Of a stretch of 64,000 nt of DNA, positions 1-7,210 are shown piece after piece. Position numbers and translations under genes: made by a program. The notes under the pieces are model-generated. The model was given only the letters and a program-made list of their open reading frames with translations, was not told the origin of the DNA and made no database searches. Position 1 is the stretch's first letter; each line of letters starts with the position of its first letter. The stretch lies in the NCBI RefSeq assembly GCF_007989605.1, contig NZ_BJUL01000007.1:186001-250000 (forward strand), given 5' to 3'. This DNA comes from Vreelandella venusta. GTDB taxonomy: Bacteria; Pseudomonadota; Gammaproteobacteria; Pseudomonadales; Halomonadaceae.

Positions 1-59
1 GCTTGGCGAACGTAGAGGAGCATGAACCAATCTACTCAGCGCTGTCATTCCAGTGCCAT

Positions 60-215
60 CTCAATCCCGTCATTCCAGAACCACCTCAGCCCCGTCATTC
101 CCGAGCGGGGTTATCGGGAATCCAAGTTGACCTTTTTAGCCGAAGCTAGGGTACTTAAATCGAAATGGATTCCCGCTAACGGCATGCGGGAATGACAGCT
201 GGAGAGAAGCAGTCA
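60..215. repeat. Inverted GTCATTCCCG repeat cluster
   Basis: The motif GTCATTCC(C/A) recurs several times between 60 and 215. Two copies are in opposite orientation: one near 92-127 reads GTCATTCCCGAG then CGGGAATCC, and one near 166-198 reads GGATTCCCGC then GCGGGAATGAC. Each can form a hairpin by itself. This is the look of the short palindromic repeats scattered between genes in many proteobacteria. Nothing else is visible in the first 293 bases, which lie downstream of the dehydratase gene. Confidence 0.6.
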
Positions 216-293
216 TTCCCGTCGCCTTGTCAGGCAATATTGAACGCCCAGCGTTAGCAGCGGGCAGTTACTGATCTTAGTTGCTTGGCCTTG

Positions 294-1220
294 TTATAGG
301 GCGTGTTTGTCGCTATTCCAATCCCTGATTTGATCAATCGTAGACGTAGCGCCGCCACATACTACGACCAATATATTGCTGAAACTTTCGAGTTCTGATG
401 CACCCTCATATGCCATTGCCAGGCTCGCACCGCAGGCAGGCTCTACCACGATGCGATGATCGTCAAGGAAACGTTCGCAGGCAGTCAGTGCGCTTTGGTC
501 TGATACCACGACGCTGTGGATTGGGTGAGTTTTTGACCATTGAAAAGCATTCTCGCAAACACGCTTGGCACCAAGTGAGGTGGCGATGCTTGTTACCTTT
601 TCCAACTCGACCGTATGACCGGCGTTTACGGCTGCATGAAATGAGGCGGCACCCGTAGTTTCTACGGCGAAAACGGGGATATCACTCCATCCGTTACGAT
701 GAAGCCCTTCTATCACACCTGAAAGCAGACCACCTCCGCCAACGGAAAGCACGACAGCGTCGGGCTTAAGACCGGAACGAAAAACTTCATCAACCAGTGT
801 GGCGTGGCCCTGCCAAAGCAGCGGATCATCAAAGGGGTGGAGAAATGCATCCGATGCGCCGATCAACGACTGTGCAAAGGCGTTGGCTTCTTGCCAGGAG
901 TCACCATGCACGATGACCTCCGCTTTCTCCAACCGCAGCAGTTCTTTTGCTCTTTCAGTGGTGGTTTCCGGCACTACAACCGTAACCGGAACGCCTAGCC
1001 GACGACCGGCGTAGGCGACAGCCAAGCCAGCATTTCCTCCAGATGAAGAAATGAACCTTCGAGCACCTCGAGCCAGATAGGTTTCACACGCATGGCCAAT
1101 GCCCCGAATCTTGAATGAACCGGGCGGCTGCAGTGCATCAAGCTTAATCCAGACCGAACGTCCAGTGGTAACGCTCATTGTGCGGAATTCGATCAGAGGA
1201 GTTTCAATGTGTAGTGTCAT
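294..1220 (-). CDS. PLP-dependent serine/threonine dehydratase-like enzyme
   Basis: A 308-residue fold-type II PLP enzyme, likely a cytosolic L-serine or L-threonine dehydratase releasing ammonia and a 2-oxoacid. The PLP lysine lies in PGSFKIRG (about residues 32-39), followed by the phosphate/substrate loop SSSGGNAG (about 58-65) and the glycine-rich GGGGL loop (about 156-160). It lacks the C-terminal ACT domain of biosynthetic IlvA and has the length of catabolic or eukaryote-like serine dehydratases. It sits near an XRE-cupin regulator, RidA (which removes the enamine/imine intermediates such dehydratases release) and a transporter-like protein. That context suggests amino-acid catabolism. 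Family is clear; substrate choice between serine, threonine or a related amino acid is not. Confidence 0.85.
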   Translation of the reverse strand: MTLHIETPLIEFRTMSVTTGRSVWIKLDALQPPGSFKIRGIGHACETYLARGARRFISSSGGNAGLAVAYAGRRLGVPVTVVVPETTTERAKELLRLEKAEVIVHGDSWQEANAFAQSLIGASDAFLHPFDDPLLWQGHATLVDEVFRSGLKPDAVVLSVGGGGLLSGVIEGLHRNGWSDIPVFAVETTGAASFHAAVNAGHTVELEKVTSIATSLGAKRVCENAFQWSKTHPIHSVVVSDQSALTACERFLDDHRIVVEPACGASLAMAYEGASELESFSNILVVVCGGATSTIDQIRDWNSDKHAL

Positions 1221-1230
1221 GAGTACCTAT

Positions 1231-1600
1231 CACAAGGCTAAAGAAAAGCCCGATTTCGAGCCGTTTCCATCGCCTGTTTTCCTATTCATTTACTCAGCCG
1301 ATCATCCAGCTGAATCATCTTAATATCGACATTCAGCCACTTGAGCGCTTAGCTCAAGTGAGTTGAAAACTGTGTTAGCCCTAATAAAGTAACTTATTCC
1401 GCTCTGTATTAGCACACCAGCAGCACTTGTTCAGATAGTGCTTCAATTTCATCGACATGCCGACTGACGAAGCTGGCCAGTGTGGTGAGGTGGGGAATGA
1501 TCAGCAACACCACTGTATCCCGCGGCTGGAGGTGATGCCTTTGGAGTAGGCAAGCAGGATGATCTTCAACAAACAAGAGGAAGAGCCTATCAGGGGCTAC
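1231..1600 (-). mobile_element. Decayed IS1182-family insertion sequence
   Basis: Read on the minus strand, about 1575-1510 translates to CLLKIILLAYSKGITSSR and about 1490-1410 to HLTTLASFVSRHVDEIEA followed by LSEQVLLVC. Both resemble conserved N-terminal stretches of IS1182-family transposases; stop codons and frame changes show it is dead. The part at 1243-1400 is about 150 bp of imperfect repeat shared with 5247-5420, including the stretch ATTCAGCCACTTGAGCGC, and corresponds to the 3' end of the element. The end at about 1235-1260 resembles the terminal repeat of the other copy. It occupies the gap between the dehydratase and the XRE regulator. The family call rests on recognised motifs, not a search. 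Confidence 0.6.
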
Positions 1601-1649
1601 CCCTGTACACTCTGTGTTTTCACGAAATTGGCGAAGCCGGATAGCTGGT

Positions 1650-2276
1650 TCAGCCTTGGAGATCGCCCTCTTTGGGTTCCGACATCACAGCTATTACTTC
1701 TGCGTCTTCATCACCCTCGGCCAGATAAATATGCCCGATGGAGCTGTTGAAGTAAGCCGTTTCTCGTTCACCCAGGCTGATGCTTTCACCATTTTCAAAG
1801 TGAATGCAGACGCGCCCCGATAGCACCATGGCAAACTCCTCTCCGGGATGGCGGATGAAGTCTTCAAACTCACCCAGATCACGCGCCTGAATCCGAGCAT
1901 AAACCGGCATCATACTCCGACCGGGAAACTCACCCGCAATAGGATGATATTCATAGCTGCCAGTAGCATACCCAGTCGCCTCAGAAATTTTGCTGGTGAC
2001 CACCGTTGGCTGATCTGACCTGTCTGCACCCGATTCAGGGTTGAACAGCAGGGATAGGCTGACATTCAGAACACGTGCGGCAGCAGCAAGCTTGTCATAG
2101 CTGACAGTTGCCTGCCCCAACTCCATTTTCGACAGCGTCGAAAGCGCAACACCACTTTTCTCAGACACCTGTTTAAGAGTGAATTTCTGCTGTTTACGGT
2201 GAGCCCTTAGGCGAGAGCCGACCAGTACTCGGTCGATCAATGTATCGGACGGCTGGGATTGAGAGTCTGTTGGCAT
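1650..2276 (-). CDS. XRE-family regulator with C-terminal cupin domain
   Basis: A 208-residue cytosolic transcription factor. Residues about 18-75 form a Cro/CI-type helix-turn-helix (LRAHRKQQKFTLKQVSEKSG, then STLSKMELG). Residues about 130-205 form a cupin barrel (HPGEEFAMVLSGRVCIHFE) that probably binds a small-molecule effector. This two-domain layout is common next to amino-acid or polyamine catabolic genes. It is divergent from ridA-ykvI, with 185 bp between them, and probably controls that pair and perhaps itself. The ligand is not predictable from sequence. Confidence 0.85.
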   Translation of the reverse strand: MPTDSQSQPSDTLIDRVLVGSRLRAHRKQQKFTLKQVSEKSGVALSTLSKMELGQATVSYDKLAAAARVLNVSLSLLFNPESGADRSDQPTVVTSKISEATGYATGSYEYHPIAGEFPGRSMMPVYARIQARDLGEFEDFIRHPGEEFAMVLSGRVCIHFENGESISLGERETAYFNSSIGHIYLAEGDEDAEVIAVMSEPKEGDLQG

Positions 2277-2336
2277 GAAAGCTTCGCGGCTCGACCTGGC
2301 TATGAATACGAAGTCCTAGTGTATCCCGAAAACAGC

Positions 2337-2365
2337 TTGACTTTAAGGTTCTCACATTTGATATT
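2337..2365 (+). promoter_or_regulatory. Candidate sigma-70 promoter for ridA
   Basis: TTGACT at 2337-2342 and GATATT at 2360-2365 are separated by 17 bp, in the divergent gap between the XRE regulator and ridA. An AT-rich stretch follows before the ridA start. The match to consensus is moderate and the assignment is an inference. Confidence 0.4.
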
Positions 2366-2461
2366 CCCCTTTACGAGAATTATCATTTAAGAGAAATTGT
2401 GATTCTATCGTGCTGCGCGTGCGGCTCAGCCACTCAATAGCCATCAACGAGATATAATCCC

Positions 2462-2839
2462 ATGTCCAATTCAATCGAGCGTATCCCCAGCGACTTGCCC
2501 TTCCCATTCTCCCGTGCCGTTCGCGTGGGAGGTTTCCTAATGCTTTCAGGCCAAATACCCATGACTGCTGAGGGCGAAGTCGTCAAAGGCAGTATCGACG
2601 AGCAAACCGAAGCGGTCATGACCCGTATCGGCGAGTCCCTTGAACACTGTGGCGCAAGTTTTGCGCAGGTCGTTAAAGCGACCGTCTGGCTGTCGGACAT
2701 GAAGCACTTTGCGGGCTTCAACGAAGTCTACAAACGCTATTTCGAAGCAGGTCTGCCGGTTCGCTCCACCGTGACAGCAGGCCTAGCACTGGGCGTTGAT
2801 GTCGAAGTAGAAGTGCAAGCCTGGGTCGGTGAAGCCTGA
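2462..2839 (+). CDS. RidA family enamine/imine deaminase
   Basis: A 125-residue protein of the YjgF/YER057c/UK114 family, which hydrolyses reactive enamine/imine intermediates to 2-oxoacids and works as a trimer. It shows the family framework: an N-terminal beta stretch (GGFLMLSGQIPM), the helix EQTEAVMTRIGESLEHCG, VVKATVWLSDM, and the C-terminal PVRSTVTAGLALGVDVEVEVQAWV, which carries the arginine (about 104) that usually contacts the substrate carboxylate. Length is typical. It is followed 50 bp later by the ykvI-like gene and fits a role in detoxifying products of the nearby PLP dehydratase. Confidence 0.88.
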   Translation: MSNSIERIPSDLPFPFSRAVRVGGFLMLSGQIPMTAEGEVVKGSIDEQTEAVMTRIGESLEHCGASFAQVVKATVWLSDMKHFAGFNEVYKRYFEAGLPVRSTVTAGLALGVDVEVEVQAWVGEA

Positions 2840-2889
2840 TTCAGCCAGCTAACTGGCACAGAAAAATAAGAAACTGAGGGTTTGGCATC

Positions 2890-3969
2890 ATGAAAGATGT
2901 ATTGAAAATCGCAGGCGCTTTTGTCGGATTTCTAGTTGGAGCAGGCTTTGCTTCAGGCCAGGAGCTGCTTCAATTCTTCGTTAGCTTCGGCGTTTGGGGG
3001 CTGGCAGGTATCGCGCTGAGTACTGCCGCTTTTATCTTCCTGGGCATGACGCTGGCGAATCTGGGTAGCGAGCTTCAAGCGACTTCTCACAAGGAAGTTG
3101 TGCGAGCTATCTGTGGCCCCTGGCTTAGCAAGCCCATCGATTTGCTGATGACATTTTTCATGTTTGCCATCGCCGTAGTGATGCTAGCCGGTGCCGGCGC
3201 ACTGCTGGAACAAAAACTGGGCCTGCCTGCAGCCTGGGGCAGCGCGCTGGTGACTCTGCTGGTAATTGCAGCCACCTGTCTCAAACTGAAAAAAGTGCTC
3301 ACGCTGATCAGCAGCATCACTCCTCTGCTGATTCTGGTGGCACTGGGTATCGCCATCTACGCACTGGCAACCCGAGAAACCGACCTGACGACACTGAACC
3401 AGTTGGCACTCGACCAAAACGCAGCCACCAGCCATTGGGCACTGGGCGCCATGCTGTACGTTTCGTATAACATCTTCGGCTGCGTCGCGATTCTTGCCAT
3501 CTCCAGCGGTGCTGCAAAAGACCGCCGCAAAGCAACCTGGGGCGGTATTCTTGGCGGCATTACCCTGGGTGCGCTGATGATGACAATCAGCCTGGCCATG
3601 CTGTCGCGCCTGGACAGCCTAGTCGATACGCCTATGCCGATGCTGGCTTTGGCACTAGAGGTTTCCCCTGCGCTTTCCTCGCTGGTGTCGGTCGTCATTC
3701 TGCTGATGATTTTCAATACCGCAGTGGGCTGCCTCTATTCTTTTTCATCCCGTTTTTTGCCGGCCGATACCACGTCTTTCCGCGCTGGATCCTTAATAGC
3801 GGGCATCATTGCCTATGCCTGCAGCATGTTTGGATTTGTCAGTCTGGTCGGCATGGTGTATCCCGTGTTCGGCTACATCGGATTCATCCTGATTACCGCA
3901 ATAACCGTTGCCTGGGTGCGCCAACGCATGAAGCACAGTCACAAAGCACAAACTGCACGAGCCCAATAA
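2890..3969 (+). CDS. YkvI-like membrane protein (putative amino-acid transporter)
   Basis: A 359-residue inner-membrane protein with about ten hydrophobic segments. It starts with the sequence GAFVGFLVGAGFASGQELLQFF, typical of YkvI/branched-chain-permease-like proteins of the APC (LeuT-fold) superfamily. A well-placed Shine-Dalgarno (TGAGGG) precedes the ATG. It is probably co-transcribed with ridA. Such proteins are often annotated only as YkvI family membrane protein; an amino-acid transport role is inferred from fold and from the flanking dehydratase, RidA and dehydrogenase remnant. Confidence 0.75.
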   Translation: MKDVLKIAGAFVGFLVGAGFASGQELLQFFVSFGVWGLAGIALSTAAFIFLGMTLANLGSELQATSHKEVVRAICGPWLSKPIDLLMTFFMFAIAVVMLAGAGALLEQKLGLPAAWGSALVTLLVIAATCLKLKKVLTLISSITPLLILVALGIAIYALATRETDLTTLNQLALDQNAATSHWALGAMLYVSYNIFGCVAILAISSGAAKDRRKATWGGILGGITLGALMMTISLAMLSRLDSLVDTPMPMLALALEVSPALSSLVSVVILLMIFNTAVGCLYSFSSRFLPADTTSFRAGSLIAGIIAYACSMFGFVSLVGMVYPVFGYIGFILITAITVAWVRQRMKHSHKAQTARAQ

Positions 3970-3984
3970 GAAATTAATGGATTT

Positions 3985-4158
3985 ATGGCACGTGAGGTAC
4001 TGGTTCTGGGTGCTGGCACGGTCGGAGTATCCGTTGCCTAACACCTGCAGCAGAGAGGCCATAAGGTCACACTGGGGGATCGCAAAGCACCTGGGTGCGA
4101 GACCTCCTTTGGCAATGCCGGGCTGATTCAACGAGAAGTCGTCTTTCCTTGCTCCTAA
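3985..4158 (+). pseudogene. Truncated FAD-dependent amino-acid dehydrogenase (DadA-like) remnant
   Basis: From the ATG at 3985 the frame reads MAREVLVLGAGTVGVSVA, a stop codon, HLQQRGHKVTLGDRKAP, then TSFGNAGLIQ. This is the N-terminal FAD-binding Rossmann motif (GAGxxGxS) and the SFGNAG motif of D-amino-acid dehydrogenases such as DadA. It carries an in-frame stop at codon 19 and loses homology after codon 57, exactly where the attC site of the adjacent cassette begins. The remaining roughly 350 codons are not found on the far side of the island. It would have followed ykvI in the amino-acid operon. Confidence 0.8.
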
Positions 4159-4265
4159 CGCATGGCACAGCGGAAATTGGTGGAGTGTTTTTTTGTGTTA
4201 AAGCATAGCGGCAACATAAAAAAGCCACGGAACAAATTTTCCGACTGGTGCCGTTTGTTAGCTTT
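4153..4265 (-). other. Integron attC site of the Mrr-like cassette
   Basis: On the minus strand the site begins GCTAACAAACGG and ends CATGCGTTAGGA. The arm GGCACCAGTCGGAAA pairs with TTTCCGCTGTGCC apart from two unpaired bases on one arm, the layout expected of a folded attC with extrahelical bases. The crossover triplet (G^TT) falls at the junction with the dadA-like remnant. The site overlaps the end of the upstream gene and defines the left edge of the cassette array. Confidence 0.75.
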
Positions 4266-5217
4266 CATAACCTAAACCACCCATATAAGAAGGTATCATT
4301 GTTAACGTTTGTACCCGCTCTTGCTCATCTTCCGTTAGGTGCCTACAAACATACGGGTATACTTTAAGAATAAAAAACTTGAGATTATCAAAAGCCTCAT
4401 CCGAATACTTCACTCCACTTCTAAGCTCGTTAAAAGTACTCATGACCCATTTAATAAAAATAGTAGGCATCATCACGTCTGCTATATCTTCCCACCCATC
4501 AATAACATCATTCCTTTGCTGCCTGATTTGATAAGTTAAAACATCATCACATCTACCTCGGCATGTCCAGTATACAAACTCTACACATTTAACCTCAGAA
4601 GCCCAATCCTCACGATATTTTTCCCATATCTGAACTAGGCCTTTATCATCCTTTTCAAACAACTCATCTCCACATACTTTACACTTAAGGCTGGCCTGTT
4701 CTGCAAATATTTTTGCGGGCTTTGGATTATTTGTTTTCCATTTATCAATAGATTCAGGGAAATACCTCTCCGCCAACTTGATCCCTCTTGATGAATGTAG
4801 CAACATACCCTCAATTTTTTCGTAATCGAAAACTTGAACTTCGATCTTTTTTTGAATTCCTTTTAAGCTTCCAGCCAAGCCAGAGCTGGCAAGTGTAGAA
4901 TAAAAACCAATAAATCCTTGACAGTCATTTGCTTCGACACGATCACGAATATTGGCGTCATCTGTTGGTTTTACTGAATTACCACTACGGGCTTTATGTT
5001 TACAACTAACCAACCATTTGATGCGTGTTTCACCGCCAACACCAGTTCTCATTTCTTCGGCTATTAAATCAACTCCACCATCAGCCCCTCGATCAGGGTC
5101 AGCTAAAATCTTATAGCCAATGAACGACAAAAAATCTCTCGCAAACAACTCAAAGCGATCCTGGTTTCCATTGGCAATGTGAGCCTCAGGAATTTCTTTA
5201 AAATCTAAAATTGACAT
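4258..5217 (-). CDS. Mrr-like restriction endonuclease fold protein
   Basis: A 319-residue AT-rich gene. The N-terminal domain (residues about 15-130) resembles the Mrr/type IV PD-(D/E)XK nuclease: RFELFARDFLSFIGYKIL, then GADGGVDLI (Asp about 50), then WLVSCKHK (Lys about 73), then GFIGFYSTLASSG. The usual Q/E before the catalytic lysine is replaced by Ser, so activity is uncertain. The C-terminal half has a CKVCGDE motif and further cysteines (TCRGRC) that could bind zinc. It starts at an ATG preceded by CAGGAAG and ends inside an attC site. It is the last cassette of the array. Likely role: cleavage of modified or foreign DNA, by family inference only. Confidence 0.65.
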   Translation of the reverse strand: MSILDFKEIPEAHIANGNQDRFELFARDFLSFIGYKILADPDRGADGGVDLIAEEMRTGVGGETRIKWLVSCKHKARSGNSVKPTDDANIRDRVEANDCQGFIGFYSTLASSGLAGSLKGIQKKIEVQVFDYEKIEGMLLHSSRGIKLAERYFPESIDKWKTNNPKPAKIFAEQASLKCKVCGDELFEKDDKGLVQIWEKYREDWASEVKCVEFVYWTCRGRCDDVLTYQIRQQRNDVIDGWEDIADVMMPTIFIKWVMSTFNELRSGVKYSDEAFDNLKFFILKVYPYVCRHLTEDEQERVQTLTMIPSYMGGLGYES

Positions 5218-5240
5218 GTGTACTTCCTGATTAAGCTAAC

Positions 5241-5520
5241 GAGACTGTAGAAAAACCCGATTTCGAGCTATCTCCACCGCCTGTCGTCCTAATTTACTAA
5301 CTCAGCCAGTCATCTGGCTGAGTTATCTTAATACCGACATTCAGCCACTTGAGCGCCCAGCTAAGGCTTGTTGAAAACGATATTTTTCTCTTAAAAAGCA
5401 GCTTATCCCACTCTAAAATCCCTCATGACGCGGCTAAGCGACCGTCATTCGCAAACTGCTTGTCTTTTTTCCCGATCCCTCCTACCAAGCTTAGGCGTCA
5501 AAGTTCTTTTCTACAGCCTC
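5241..5520. mobile_element. Non-autonomous IS1182-type remnant (MITE-like) in an attC core
   Basis: The 280-bp segment is bounded by inverted ends: GAGACTGTAGAAAAA from 5241 and, on the other strand from 5520, GAGGCTGTAGAAAAG. The left 170 bp repeats the 3' end of the IS1182-like element at 1243-1400, so this is an internally deleted relative with no transposase. On the minus strand it is flanked by GTT on both sides (GCGTT before, GTTAGCT after). That triplet is the crossover triplet of the attC it interrupts. It is either an insertion with a 3-bp duplication or a fragment captured as a gene-less cassette. Confidence 0.6.
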
Positions 5521-5602
5521 AACGCTTTGCACACCGGCGTAAAAAGCGAAGCTATTGGAGATCCGAGCCGCGAAGCGGCTCAAGTGCTGCAACTTGTTAG
5601 CC
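5518..5602 (-). other. Integron attC site of the DUF2971 cassette
   Basis: On the minus strand it starts GGCTAACAAGTTGCAGCAC and ends GTGTGCAAAGCGTTG. GTTGCAGCAC pairs with GTG-TGCAA-AGC across an inner hairpin GAGCCGCTTCGCGGCTC. The site is about 85 bp, of the shorter non-Vibrio type. Its terminal core is split by the MITE-like element at 5241-5520, the remaining core GTTAGCT lying at 5234-5240. Confidence 0.65.
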
Positions 5603-5609
5603 TTTTCTA

Positions 5610-6422
5610 TCACCAACGTGTAATCCGATTTAGATTATACATATTCTGGTATTTGGATTGATTGGACTCATCATAATCCATAATATCTAATTTAAATTGG
5701 TGTGAATGGACAAACGCTTCGCGCACTTTGATCCCATGTCCTTTACAATGCTCTGCAACTTCTCGTTTAGAAGTAGGTGACATCTGACAGCCAAGTATTA
5801 TCGACTTAATCATATGAGGACCAACAGCATAGAAAGGCATATCTAAGCCTGGAACTTCTTGTGCTAGGTCTAAGGGTAGCAAAATACGTAGCTCTTTTTC
5901 GTATTTCCATTCTGGTGATTTTACAAACCAAGCTTCAGTATCACACTCAAGCTCACTTGGTTCAAGATACATAGGGCGTTCTAGTTTATAGTCAACCTTG
6001 CGAAGCTCACCGATATTACGGTAGTGATCTTTTACAGGTTCATCAAAAATTTTGCCCGCATCCTTATATTTCCCATGGAAGAACTCTGCATTTCCATCAA
6101 ATTCGATGCATATACCTTCATGATTCTTGGCATAGTGAGCCCACATAAGAAGGTTATCTTCCTTAGACGTAAAACATAAAACACCAACAGAAGCACGGAC
6201 ACCACATTGCGCATCCCAAGCATAATTATAGTAAGCAGCCCCATCAGAGAGTGTACTTGAAAGAGACATTATGAAGTCACGCTCTTGTTCATCTACAGAG
6301 CTTAAATAATTCCCCATGACCATCTCAAAAGGGTCATTGAACTCACCGAACCGAGAAACTTTCAAAAAGAAATTATCAAAAAAACCTGATCTATACTCGG
6401 TATACTTAAAAACTGAGCTCAC
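5610..6422 (-). CDS. DUF2971 domain protein
   Basis: A 270-residue cytosolic protein of the DUF2971 family. Diagnostic stretches are VFKYTEYRSGFF near the N-terminus, FNDPFEM (about residues 28-34) and LMWAHYAKNHEGICIEFD (about 92-109), with YEKELRILLP toward the C-terminus. The start is a GTG preceded by GTGGAGAAA at normal spacing. The biochemical role of this family is not known to me; members are frequent in accessory and phage-defence regions. Here it is an integron cassette gene, AT-rich compared with the host, and lies between two attC sites. Confidence 0.75.
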   Translation of the reverse strand: MSSVFKYTEYRSGFFDNFFLKVSRFGEFNDPFEMVMGNYLSSVDEQERDFIMSLSSTLSDGAAYYNYAWDAQCGVRASVGVLCFTSKEDNLLMWAHYAKNHEGICIEFDGNAEFFHGKYKDAGKIFDEPVKDHYRNIGELRKVDYKLERPMYLEPSELECDTEAWFVKSPEWKYEKELRILLPLDLAQEVPGLDMPFYAVGPHMIKSIILGCQMSPTSKREVAEHCKGHGIKVREAFVHSHQFKLDIMDYDESNQSKYQNMYNLNRITRW

Positions 6423-6448
6423 TCAATTTCTCCACACTATTTTAAGAA

Positions 6449-6577
6449 GACTAACGCCGTATTAAGGGGTAAACATCACAAACCATCCGACCTAAGCCTT
6501 TGTTCCGTAAACACTAAAGCCAACTCAGACCAAAAACTGCCAAGCGTTGTGAATTCCTCTTAAATGCTTCGTTAGTT
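6449..6577 (-). other. Integron attC site of the GNAT cassette (Vibrio-type)
   Basis: On the minus strand it begins AACTAACGAAGCATTTAAGAGG and ends CCCCTTAATACGGCGTTAGTC, about 129 bp. CATTTAAGAGG pairs with CCCCTTAAT(A)CG, and a central TAGTGTTTACGG stretch is present. Length and arm sequences are those of the large attC sites of Vibrio superintegrons. It lies directly after the acetyltransferase gene and before the DUF2971 gene. Confidence 0.8.
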
Positions 6578-6583
6578 TTTTTA

Positions 6584-7057
6584 CTACGAACAAATGTTTC
6601 TTGCAATCATTAACACTTCATCCGCTGAATACAAATTTGAGATAGTCGCTTCAACTTCAGCACCAAGTGTATTTTTATACAACTCTTGAGCGTAATTATC
6701 TGATCTTGTTGTAACCAACACATGCTTTAACACCGAATTATTAATAGCGAGCTGATGGTTGACTAATGGCAATGATTCAACAATCAGCTTGCGACCAATA
6801 CCATTTCCTTGCCAACTAGGGCTCACTGCAAGTTGCTCAAGCTCAAGCACCACCTCTGGTCGAAAACCACTTTTTTGTGACCAAATAATATATCCAACAA
6901 TTTGTTTTTCTTTCTCAGCGACATACATCATATGTCTAGGGAAAGCCTTGAAACTGCACTCTATCCACTCAAACGAATGACTCTGGCGAGGGAATGCTGT
7001 CTGGTGGACATGTGATGTACCAAGCAAATCCTCTTGTTTCATTAAATGGATATCCAA
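6584..7057 (-). CDS. GNAT family N-acetyltransferase
   Basis: A 157-residue acetyl-CoA-dependent acetyltransferase. The central strand ELEQLAVSP (about 72-80) is followed by the pyrophosphate-binding loop WQGNGIGRKLI (about 82-92), and a C-terminal VLVTTRSDNYAQELYKN helix is typical. The start is unusual: TTG at 7057, supported by an ideal AGGAGG seven bases upstream; an in-frame ATG follows at 7042 without such a site. Substrate unknown. GNAT genes are among the most common cassette genes in Vibrio integrons, and here the gene is bracketed by two Vibrio-type attC sites. Confidence 0.82.
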   Translation of the reverse strand: MDIHLMKQEDLLGTSHVHQTAFPRQSHSFEWIECSFKAFPRHMMYVAEKEKQIVGYIIWSQKSGFRPEVVLELEQLAVSPSWQGNGIGRKLIVESLPLVNHQLAINNSVLKHVLVTTRSDNYAQELYKNTLGAEVEATISNLYSADEVLMIARNICS

Positions 7058-7082
7058 GTTTGCCTCCTCACTTGGTTAACAA

Positions 7083-7210
7083 ACCTAACGCCCGCCTAAG
7101 GGGCTGGCAAAGCATAACACCGCACTCAAACACAACAACCGTAACCATCGCGGCTCAATGGGACTGGAAACGCCACGCGTTGACAGTCCCTCTTGAGGCG
7201 TTTGTTATAA
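7083..7210 (-). other. VCR-like integron attC site of the ATPase-nuclease cassette
   Basis: On the minus strand it opens TAACAAACGCCTCAAGAGGG and closes CAGCCCCTTAGGCGGGCGTTA followed by GGT. Internally it has CAACGCGTGGCGTTTCCAGT and GTTGTTGTGTTTGAG. This matches what I recall of the Vibrio cholerae repeat almost throughout its length. The arms CGCCTCAAGAGGG and CCCCTTAGGCG pair. The stop codon of the upstream gene (TAA) is part of the first core site, and the second core is GTTAGGT. Confidence 0.88.

Noticed and set aside
3793..4131. A 112-codon minus-strand frame over the end of ykvI and the dadA remnant
   Set aside because: It is antisense to well-supported coding sequence and has no protein-like features.
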